Assembly: GCF_050942215.1 (NCBI RefSeq) | Contig: NZ_CP192056.1 | Coordinates: forward strand, 2,170,001 to 2,234,000 | DNA: 64,000 bases | Direction: 5' to 3' | DNA from: Sphaerimonospora sp050942215 | Lineage (GTDB): Bacteria; Actinomycetota; Actinomycetes; Streptosporangiales; Streptosporangiaceae | In this document: piece by piece, positions 58,401 to 64,000 of the stretch | Numbering within the stretch: position 1 is the stretch's first letter | How the letters are laid out: the number at the start of each line of letters is the position of its first letter | Notes under the pieces: model-generated | The model's input: only the letters and a program-made list of their open reading frames with translations | Told to the model about the DNA's origin: nothing | Databases searched by the model: none | Made by a program: the position numbers and the translations under genes

Positions 58401-58614
58401 GTGAGCCTCCGGGCGAGGCCTCCGGTGAGGCGGCGGGAGAGCTCGGAGAGGCGCTTGAGGATGGGCTCGGCGAAATGTTCGGAGACGCATTCGGCGAGGC
58501 GCTCGGGGAGACGTGGGCGTCGCCGGGGGGCGGCGCCCACGCGGCCATGAGCAGGACGGCCGCCGCCGTGAAAACGGCGCAGAAGACGCGCGTGGCCGGG
58601 GTCCTCCGCCTCAC
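55375..58614 (-). CDS. Secreted DMFase-like hydrolase with two DUF4082 domains
   Basis: 1079 aa. Signal peptide (about 8-30), a Ser/Pro/Glu low-complexity stalk (PSASPNASPNISPSP), then a domain like the large subunit of N,N-dimethylformamidase (about 150-640; NNYGGNSLY-like YNDYGGNSLYKGN, ISSGHDEYWSNETRANV, FFSGNESFWKTRWE). Next an Ig-like domain (VTISGTAADTGGGVVAGVEV) and two DUF4082 modules (VRFYKGSQNTGTHVGSLW and IRFYKGPQNTGTHIGSLW). The activity is unknown; DMFase-like domains in secreted proteins may act on glycans. GTG at 58614 was chosen for AAAGGAG 8 nt upstream, not the GTG at 58644. Confidence 0.85.
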   Translation of the reverse strand: MRRRTPATRVFCAVFTAAAVLLMAAWAPPPGDAHVSPSASPNASPNISPSPSSSASPSSPAASPEASPGGSPESTPEGSPAGPAPSPGGSPEPSGTHTAPGRKPAPSTGPARGNRLRGSRLRAATCPPTSVICLENSLPGTPPSEWNVPGAGDDAINGFPTQMSVNAGQTQQFKVQAPRISAYRIDIYRVGYYQGMGARKIATVNPSVPLPQAQPNCLTDTTTGLIDCGNWNVSASWAVPADAVSGVYLANFVRTDGTGGVSQNIFVVRNDSRNVDILVQTSDTTWQAYNDYGGNSLYKGNPAGRAYKVSYNRPLLTRASRPETNFFDSEYPLVRWLEANSYDVAYTSGVDTASRPSAMLNHKIFISSGHDEYWSNETRANVTNARDSGVGIAFFSGNESFWKTRWESSIDGSGTPFRTIVCYKETLANAKIDPSTQWTGTWRDPRFSPPSDGGRPENTVTGTLFRINGVSADAMTVPADYAKMRLWRNTSVANLQPGQVAVFPTGTLGYEWDEAPDNGVAPPGAVLLSETKVTTSSKFLLNYGSSYGGGTAAHHVSLYRSTSGSVVFGAGTTQWAWGLDAVHDTPGAPTDIRMQQATVNLFADMADVQPATLQPGLVPATQSTDTAPPTSTIVIPSTGAPIPGGTTVTISGTAADTGGGVVAGVEVSTDGGTTWRRATGRTTWFYRWTTPKSQTVTIQARAIDDIGNVQTTPATRTVTVNAGCPCSLWAPDSTPAQANWNDTKPVEAGVRLRFTSPGYVSGVRFYKGSQNTGTHVGSLWTATGQLLAQATFTGETASGWQQVNFSDPVLVSENIDYVVSYHTSGFYSVTRPYFTTQYSNGLITAPANGDGGGNGLYAYSAASTFPSAVYQATNYYVDVVYAPATTLWDDTATPLIASQPDNKPVVVGVKFQSTQSGKIRGIRFYKGPQNTGTHIGSLWTATGQLLASVAFTGETASGWQQATFSPPISITAGTTYVASYLTTSGFYSLDPYYFVNPYTRDPLSAPADGTAGGNGVYRYSTTNAFPTNAYHASNYWVDVLFDPDPPQAAGALRSARPSRGGHAPAETRPAQVRSARSRG

Positions 58615-59172
58615 CTCGGCGGCTCCTTTCCGTTCGCCTGGCACGATGCACCCTTGATGGAGCGCAGTGGAACGCCATGAACCGGGGGAGGTCAGCGCAG
58701 GATAGCGACCGCCGGGACCCGGCTCGACGCCATGACGGGAAACGGCGTGTTCCCCGCAATGCGGAAACTCCTTCGCGTTTCCTGGATGTCCATTTATCTG
58801 GAAATAAGGGTATTTTGTGGGTCGTTGTTATCGGGATGGGTGGAATTAAGGGAGGGGGAAAATAAAGGGTGGAAATTGCGAATGTTCGGGAGTAGTATTC
58901 AGACCGAGTGAGTTGATAACGTAAATCTTCCGAGCTCACTCCATAGATCATCGGTACAGGCGCGGCAATCCGCGGTCCCGCCCGCTCTTTCCCGCGCCAT
59001 CGTTTCCGGGTGACCACTCTCGCCCCTGGTGTCCCGCCGACTCCACCGGCCCGGTAGCCCGCGACCGGTCGCGCCCCCCGGCACGAGAGCGCCGAGAGCT
59101 GGTTCGCATACAGAACCCATCAGGACGCGGGCGAACACGTGCGTCCGCGGTACGACGCGAGGTAGGTCGGAA
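58615..59172. promoter_or_regulatory. Divergent intergenic region, with an A/T-rich stretch at 58780-58930
   Basis: 558 bp without a gene. Bases 58780-58930 are strikingly A/T-rich for this genome (AAATAAGGGTATTTTG, GGAAAATAAAGG). A 14-bp perfect palindrome CGCGACCGGTCGCG lies at 59060-59073. Both flanking genes encode secreted DUF4082 proteins, so shared control is plausible. An ORF track crossing this region on the minus strand is a shadow of the flanking genes. Confidence 0.5.
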
Positions 59173-61254
59173 ATGAGACGCTCAGCCGCCACAGAGAGAC
59201 GCGGGCGGGAGCCCGCAGCGACCAGATCGGATGGGCGCCGTCGTGGTCCTTCCCCCGGCACCCGCCGTCGCCGGCTCGCCGCGGCCCTGCTCGCCGCGCT
59301 CACCGCCGGCGCCCTCGTCACGGCGCCGGAGGAGGTCGCGGCCGTCGCCTCGCCTGACCTCGGCGGCTCCGCCTCCTACCCGGTCCTGGCCTCGATCTCG
59401 GTCACCAACACCGGTCTCACCCAGGTCTTCGGTGACCTCGGCGTGAGCCCCGGCGACTCGGTCAGCGGCTTCCCGCCCGGTAGCGTCGCCGGGACCATCC
59501 ACAAGGGCGACTCGGCCGCTGCGAACGCCATGGCCGACGCGGTCGCGGTACGCACCGCCATCGCCGCGATGCCCCGCACCGCCACCATCGGCCCCAACCT
59601 CGGCGGCACGACTCTGAGCCCCGGCGTCTACGAGACGGCCACCGCCGCCTTCTCCCTCGACGGCACGCTCACCCTCGACGCCCAGACGGACCCCGACGCG
59701 ATCTTCGTGCTCCGCGCCACCAGCCTCGACGCCGCCAGGATCAGCAACATCGCCCTGGTCAACGGTGCGCAGGAGGACAACGTCTACTGGCAGCTCAGCG
59801 GCACGGCGTCGATGGGCATGTGGGCCACCTTCCGCGGAAACGTCCTCGCCAACGGCAACATCTCGGTGGACCCCGGTGCGAACGTCTACGGCCGGCTGTT
59901 CTCGCTCGGCGGCACCGTCGCTCTGCAGGGCACCTCGCAGATCCCCGCCACGCTCATCATGCTGCCGAACGACCGGCCCACGACCACGACCCTGACCAGC
60001 TCCCCCAATCCCTCGCACACCGGAAAGGTGGTCACCTTCACCGCGATCGTGCAGGCGCAGTCCGGCTCGATCCCTCCCTCCGGCGAGGTGGCGTTCAAGG
60101 AGAACGGCGTCGTCCTCGGCAGGGTCCGGATGAGCGACGGCCGGCCCGCCAAGTTCACCACGTCCAGGCTCGCCGCCGGGCAACACCAGATCACCGCCGT
60201 CTATCTCGGCGGGGTGACGTTCGACAACGAGGCGCCCGTCTACTTCGCGCCCAGCACGTCGCAGCCGGTCGTGCAGAGCATGACGACCACCGGCCTGTGG
60301 AGCGACAGCGCGACCCCCGCGGTCGCCTCGCAGAACGACCCGAACGCCGTCGTGGTCGGGGTGAAGTTCAGGACCACGCAGGACGGCATGATCACCGGGA
60401 TCCGGTTCTACAAGGGTCCGCAGAACACCGGGACGCACACCGGGAGTTTATGGACCGCCGACGGGCAGCGGCTCGCGAGTGTGACCTTCTCCGGCGAGAC
60501 CGCGTCCGGCTGGCAGGCGATGAGCTTCTCGGACCCGGTGGCCGTCTCGGCCGGCACGACGTACGTCGCGTCGTATCACACGACGTCGGGGTACTACTCG
60601 GTCGATCGTGACTATTTCACCTCGCAGTATGTGAACGGCCCGCTCATCGGGCTCGCCAGCGGCGCTTCCGGCGGGAACGGCGTATACGCCTACAGTGCCA
60701 CCGACACCTTCCCCGGCGACTCCGTCCGGGCCTCGAACTACTGGGTCGACGTCATGTTCAACCCCGCGTCCACCCTCTGGCCCGACACCGTGACCCCCGC
60801 GACGGTGACCCAGGCCGACTCGCAGGCCGTGGCACTCGGGGTGAAGTTCAGGACCACGCAGGACGGCCTGGTCACCGGGATCCGGTTCTACAAGGGTCCG
60901 CAGAACACCGGGACGCACACCGGGAGACTGTCGACCGCCACCGGCGGGGATCTCGCGACGGTGACGTTCACCGGCGAGACCGCGTCCGGCTGGCAGACGA
61001 TGAGCTTCCCGGAGCCGGTGGCCGTCTCGGCCGGCACGACGTACGTCGCGTCGTATCACACGACGTCGGGGTACTACTCGGTCGATCGTGACTATTTCAC
61101 CTCGCAGTATGTGAACGGCCCGCTCATCGGGCTCGCCGGCGCCGCTTCCGGCGGGAACGGCGTCTACACCTACAGCGCCACCGACATTTTCCCCAGCAAC
61201 TCCTTCCGCGCCTCGAACTACTGGGTGTCGCCGGTGCTGGAGTTCGGTAGTTGA
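59173..61254 (+). CDS. Secreted adhesin-like protein: ice-binding-like domain, Ig-like domain, two DUF4082
   Basis: 693 aa. A long basic n-region and a hydrophobic core (about 36-55, LAAALLAALTAGALV) form the signal. Residues about 62-260 are a DUF3494/ice-binding-like beta-solenoid (TNTGLTQVFGDLGVSPGDSV, GGTTLSPGVYETATAAFSL, NVYWQLSGTASMG). An Ig-like domain (SSPNPSHTGKVVTFTAIVQ) follows, then two DUF4082 modules. There is no sorting signal. The ice-binding fold also serves as an adhesion module, so cell-surface attachment is more likely than ice binding. AGGTAGG precedes the ATG at 59173. Confidence 0.85.
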   Translation: MRRSAATERRGREPAATRSDGRRRGPSPGTRRRRLAAALLAALTAGALVTAPEEVAAVASPDLGGSASYPVLASISVTNTGLTQVFGDLGVSPGDSVSGFPPGSVAGTIHKGDSAAANAMADAVAVRTAIAAMPRTATIGPNLGGTTLSPGVYETATAAFSLDGTLTLDAQTDPDAIFVLRATSLDAARISNIALVNGAQEDNVYWQLSGTASMGMWATFRGNVLANGNISVDPGANVYGRLFSLGGTVALQGTSQIPATLIMLPNDRPTTTTLTSSPNPSHTGKVVTFTAIVQAQSGSIPPSGEVAFKENGVVLGRVRMSDGRPAKFTTSRLAAGQHQITAVYLGGVTFDNEAPVYFAPSTSQPVVQSMTTTGLWSDSATPAVASQNDPNAVVVGVKFRTTQDGMITGIRFYKGPQNTGTHTGSLWTADGQRLASVTFSGETASGWQAMSFSDPVAVSAGTTYVASYHTTSGYYSVDRDYFTSQYVNGPLIGLASGASGGNGVYAYSATDTFPGDSVRASNYWVDVMFNPASTLWPDTVTPATVTQADSQAVALGVKFRTTQDGLVTGIRFYKGPQNTGTHTGRLSTATGGDLATVTFTGETASGWQTMSFPEPVAVSAGTTYVASYHTTSGYYSVDRDYFTSQYVNGPLIGLAGAASGGNGVYTYSATDIFPSNSFRASNYWVSPVLEFGS
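60361..61137 (+). repeat. 480-bp tandem duplication encoding the two DUF4082 modules
   Basis: Bases around 60361 and 60841 match with an offset of 480 bp (160 codons). Bases 60541-60657 and 61021-61137 are identical over 117 bp, indicating recent duplication or conversion. Confidence 0.92.
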
Positions 61255-61345
61255 CGCGCGAGCGCCGGTAAGGCTTGCGCAATGACATGCCCACGGCGGG
61301 TGGTCGGGCACCCCCGCCCCCGCCGGGGCGTTGTTCACTACCGCG

Positions 61346-62500
61346 GTGAGCACAACCAGCCTGAGGACCGTCCCCTTCAACCGGACCCACGTCTGCGACA
61401 ACGAGCTCGGCTATCTCGCCGAGGCCGTACGGCTCGGCTCGACCTGTGGCGACGGGCCGTTCACGCGACGCGCCACCGCACTGCTCAAGGAACTGACGGG
61501 GGCGGGGGAGGCGCTGCTCACCACGTCGTGCACCCACGCGCTGGAGATGTCGGCGCTCCTGCTCGACCTCCGTCCCGGTGACGAGGTGATCATGCCGTCG
61601 TTCACCTTCTGCTCGACGGCCAACGCGTACGCCCTCAGGGGAGCGGTGCCGGTGTTCGCCGACTGCCGGCCGGACACCCTCAACATCGACGAGCGGCTGA
61701 TCGAGGCCGCGATCACCGAACGCACCCGGGCGGTCGCCATCGTCCACTACGGCGGGATCGCCTGCGAGATGGAGACGATCGGCGAGATCTGCGAGCGGTA
61801 CGGCCTGGCCCTGATCGAGGACAACGCACACGGACTCGGCGGGTCCTACCGAGGCCGCCCCCTCGGGTCGTACGGCCGCATGGCGGCGCAGAGCTTCCAC
61901 TCGACCAAGAACGTGCAGTGCGGCGAAGGCGGCGCGCTGCTGCTGAACGACCCGGAGACGGCCGCCCGCGCGGAGATCATCCGGGAGAAGGGCACCGATC
62001 GCAGCCGCTTCTTCCGCGGCCAGATCGCCAAATACCAGTGGGTCGACATCGGGTCGAGCTACCTGCCCTCGGACGTGCTCGCCGCCATGCTCACCGCCCA
62101 GTTGGAGTCGTTCGACCGGATCCAGGCGCGGCGCCACGCGGTCTGGCAGGCGTACCACGAGGGACTGGCCGGCTGGGCCGCTGCCAACGGCGTCCTGCGG
62201 CCGACGGTTCCGGACGGCTGCGCGCACCCGGCGCACCTCTACTACCTGCTCATGCCCGATCTGCACCATCGTCAGCGGTTCATCGCCCACCTCGCGGCCG
62301 CGGGCGTGCAGGCGGTGTTCCACTATCAGCCGCTGCACAGCGCCCCGGCCGGCCTGCGGTACGGGCGCACCGCCCCCGGCGGCTGCGCCGTGACCGAGAA
62401 CGTCGCCGACCGGCTGGTACGGCTGCCCCTGTCCGCCGGTCTCGACGGCGACGAGGTGACCCGGGTGATCGACGCCGTGCTCACCTACAAGGTGCGCTGA
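61346..62500 (+). CDS. DegT/DnrJ/EryC1 sugar aminotransferase (WecE-like)
   Basis: 384 aa. The PLP lysine is Lys188 in SFHSTKNVQCGEGG; the PLP-phosphate site is TTSCTHALEMSA and the Asp is in LIEDNAHGLGG. This form matches WecE, which makes dTDP-4-amino-4,6-dideoxy-galactose from the 4-keto sugar. It is coupled by a one-base overlap to an acetyltransferase, the expected next step. The GTG at 61346 starts the homology; the frame opens 5 codons earlier. AGGCTTGC lies at 61271, as upstream of the two large membrane proteins. Confidence 0.9.
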   Translation: MSTTSLRTVPFNRTHVCDNELGYLAEAVRLGSTCGDGPFTRRATALLKELTGAGEALLTTSCTHALEMSALLLDLRPGDEVIMPSFTFCSTANAYALRGAVPVFADCRPDTLNIDERLIEAAITERTRAVAIVHYGGIACEMETIGEICERYGLALIEDNAHGLGGSYRGRPLGSYGRMAAQSFHSTKNVQCGEGGALLLNDPETAARAEIIREKGTDRSRFFRGQIAKYQWVDIGSSYLPSDVLAAMLTAQLESFDRIQARRHAVWQAYHEGLAGWAAANGVLRPTVPDGCAHPAHLYYLLMPDLHHRQRFIAHLAAAGVQAVFHYQPLHSAPAGLRYGRTAPGGCAVTENVADRLVRLPLSAGLDGDEVTRVIDAVLTYKVR

Positions 62501-63264
62501 TGGGCTGGCAGGAGGTGATCGAGGCGTCCGGGCGCGTCCGGGCCGTCGCTTCGCCGCTGGAGACCGCGAGGTTCGGCCGCACGGTGGCGCGCATCACCGT
62601 CTCGGCGGAGTCGGCGGCACCGCTGCGGGACGTACGCGCCGCCGTCGCCGAGTCGGCGGCCGACGTCGTCGTGCTGCGCTACCCCGCCGCGTACGTCGGC
62701 TGGTTCGCCGAGCTGACCACGCTCGGCCGTACGGCCGTGCTGGCCGACTCGCTCGTCTACTGGCGGTTGCGCGCGGGGGAGGGCCGTACGCCCCGGACCA
62801 CGCCCGGCCTGACGGTGTGCGGCGGGGCGGACCCCGCCGAGGTCCGGGCACTCGTCCGCGACGTCTTCGCCGCGTACGGCAACCACTACCTGGCCGATCC
62901 CCTCTTCGATCCGGCGGACGCGCTGGCCGGCTACGAGGAGTGGGCGCTGGGGTCGGCCGCCGCGGGGGAGTGCCTCACCCTCCGCGGGCCGGCCGGCCCG
63001 CTCGCGCTGGCCACGCTCGCGGAGGACGCGGCGCGTACGGAGATCCTGCTCGCCGGGGTGGTGGCCGCCGCCCGGGGACGCGGCGTCTACGCCCACCTGC
63101 TCAGGGCGGTCGAGGAGCGCACCCTGTCACGCGGCGCGGCCGAGGTGGTCATCTCCACCCAGGGGCACAACACCGGGGTGCAGCGGGCCTGGGCCAGGTA
63201 CGGCTTCGAGCCGGTGCACACGGCGCTCACCGTCCATCTGATCCGGAGCCCACTCCCGAGATGA
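62500..63264 (+). CDS. GNAT acetyltransferase (WecD-like, amino-sugar N-acetylation)
   Basis: 254 aa. The GNAT core is in the C-terminal half: RTEILLAGVVAAARGRGVYAHLLRA with the acetyl-CoA loop, and STQGHNTGVQRAWARYGFEP. Residues 1-110 are an N-terminal extension as in WecD. With the WecE-like enzyme it should N-acetylate dTDP-fucosamine-type sugars. The start codon shares one base with the previous stop (TGATG). Its 3' end overlaps the convergent glycosyltransferase by 38 bp. Confidence 0.87.
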   Translation: MGWQEVIEASGRVRAVASPLETARFGRTVARITVSAESAAPLRDVRAAVAESAADVVVLRYPAAYVGWFAELTTLGRTAVLADSLVYWRLRAGEGRTPRTTPGLTVCGGADPAEVRALVRDVFAAYGNHYLADPLFDPADALAGYEEWALGSAAAGECLTLRGPAGPLALATLAEDAARTEILLAGVVAAARGRGVYAHLLRAVEERTLSRGAAEVVISTQGHNTGVQRAWARYGFEPVHTALTVHLIRSPLPR

Positions 63265-64000
63265 CCACCGCGTCGCCCGGCACCCGGCCCGCGTCCGTCC
63301 GCTCGCTCACCACGTAGGTCGGGCGGCCCATCCCGCCGCCGTGGATGCGGCCGACGTACTCGCCCAGCACTCCGATGGACATCAGCTGCGCCGACGAGAA
63401 CAGCGCCACCATCGAGGCGATCGTGGTGAAGCCGGCCACCGTGGTGTCCCCGGCGATGAACCGCCACAGCACGACGGCACCGAGCACCAGGCCGATGATC
63501 CCCGCGAGGAATCCCAGGTAGCTGGCCGCACGCAGGGGGGCGGCGCTGTAGCCGAGCAGCATGTTCACGGCGTGGCGCACCAGCGTCCTGGGCGTGTAGT
63601 TGGACCTGCCGTCCTCGCGCTCGCTCATGTGCACGAGCACCGACCCCACCCGGGTGGTGGCCCACGAAAGCGCCACGTCCACCGAGGCGTGCGGTCCGGA
63701 CAGCCCCTCGAACGCGTCGCGCAGCCGGGTGCGGAAGGCGCGGAACGCGCTGATCTCCCGCGCGGTGCGGATGCCGAGCGCGACCGACATCCCCGCCTTC
63801 ACCGTGCGGGAGGCGAGACTCCGCAGGAAGCCGTGTTCCTCCTGGTACGGCATGCCGTACACGAGGTCGAGCCGTTCGCCCCGCAGTTCGGCCAGCAGGT
63901 GGGGGATCTGCTCGGGCTGGTGCTGGAGGTCGTCGTCCATCGTGACGACGACGTCGAACCTGGCCTCCCTGATGCCCGCGACCAGGGCATTGTGCTGTCC
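63227..64000 (-). CDS. Family 2 glycosyltransferase with C-terminal membrane helices (polyprenol sugar synthase type), partial
   Basis: The last 257 residues of a protein whose start lies beyond the window. The catalytic half ends with VVTMDDDLQHQPEQIP (DxD) and GMPYQEEHGFLRS; FRAFRTRLRDAFEGLSG follows. Two membrane helices (about YLGFLAGIIGLVLGAVVLW and SMVALFSSAQLMSIGVLGEYVGRI) and the ending SERTDAGRVPGD are typical of ArnC/GtrB/DPM1-type enzymes that charge polyprenyl phosphate with a sugar. It could supply lipid-linked donors for the GT-C-like proteins of the locus. Confidence 0.92.
   Translation of the reverse strand, partial: GQHNALVAGIREARFDVVVTMDDDLQHQPEQIPHLLAELRGERLDLVYGMPYQEEHGFLRSLASRTVKAGMSVALGIRTAREISAFRAFRTRLRDAFEGLSGPHASVDVALSWATTRVGSVLVHMSEREDGRSNYTPRTLVRHAVNMLLGYSAAPLRAASYLGFLAGIIGLVLGAVVLWRFIAGDTTVAGFTTIASMVALFSSAQLMSIGVLGEYVGRIHGGGMGRPTYVVSERTDAGRVPGDAVVISGVGSGSDGR

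Noticed and set aside
55010..59017. A 1335-codon leftward open frame
   Set aside because: It is another frame of the secreted DMFase-like gene; its translation is Arg/Gly/His-rich without any fold, as expected for an antisense or shifted frame in GC-rich DNA.
59060..59073. Phage or plasmid attachment site at the CGCGACCGGTCGCG palindrome
   Set aside because: No integrase, no tRNA and no second copy in the window; a simple palindrome is the better description.

Overview
The window is chromosomal DNA from a very GC-rich actinobacterium. Codon third positions are strongly G/C, GTG starts are common, and at least nine genes have a TANNNT box 6-8 nt before the start codon with no Shine-Dalgarno, which suggests leaderless transcripts. 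The class E sortase locus, the MsiK-type ATPase, the aroC-aroK-aroB-aroQ order and the many small membrane proteins fit the Streptosporangiales (Streptosporangium, Nonomuraea and relatives). That placement is an inference. I saw no rRNA, tRNA, CRISPR array, transposase or prophage.

Bases 1-17.6 kb are a mosaic of small metabolic units: a lipoprotein cut by the window edge, a CoxG-like protein, a DsbA/FrnE-like oxidoreductase, a hydantoinase/oxoprolinase pair (hyuA-hyuB) with a GntR-UTRA remnant beside it, a CoA-transferase joined to a fused carboxyltransferase, an omega-amidase diverging from an aminotransferase, the oxyR / ahpC-ahpD peroxide-defence unit, and a ring-opening amidohydrolase preceded by a carbamate kinase remnant.

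Bases 17.6-26 kb hold an SseB-like protein, a prepilin peptidase, the shikimate operon aroC-aroK-aroB-aroQ, a GDSL hydrolase, a MOSC protein and a DinG-type helicase. Bases 26-33.6 kb hold a Tyr/Gln-repeat protein, two DUF202 membrane proteins, a diiron ferritin-like protein with a divergent TetR regulator and two clear operators, an SLT-like secreted protein, a glutathione peroxidase, and a LacI regulator next to a multi-sugar ABC ATPase. A family of intergenic repeats with a 53-bp period occurs as a direct array at 23.0 kb and as a mirrored array at 27.8-28.05 kb.

Bases 33.7-64 kb are devoted to the cell surface. A class E sortase and a tiny membrane protein diverge from two related LPFTG-anchored proteins with duplicated promoters, followed by a DUF4012 protein. 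A large exopolysaccharide locus follows: a tyrosine phosphatase and BY-kinase pair, a polyprenyl-phosphate sugar-1-phosphate transferase, two sugar epimerase/dehydratases, several glycosyltransferases, a polymerase-like and a flippase-like membrane protein, twin giant membrane proteins, a DegT aminotransferase, a GNAT acetyltransferase and a polyprenol-type GT2. Two secreted proteins sharing DUF4082 modules, one with an ice-binding-like adhesion domain, sit inside the locus. Together these genes could start, build, export, modify and retain a surface glycan containing an N-acetylated aminodeoxysugar.
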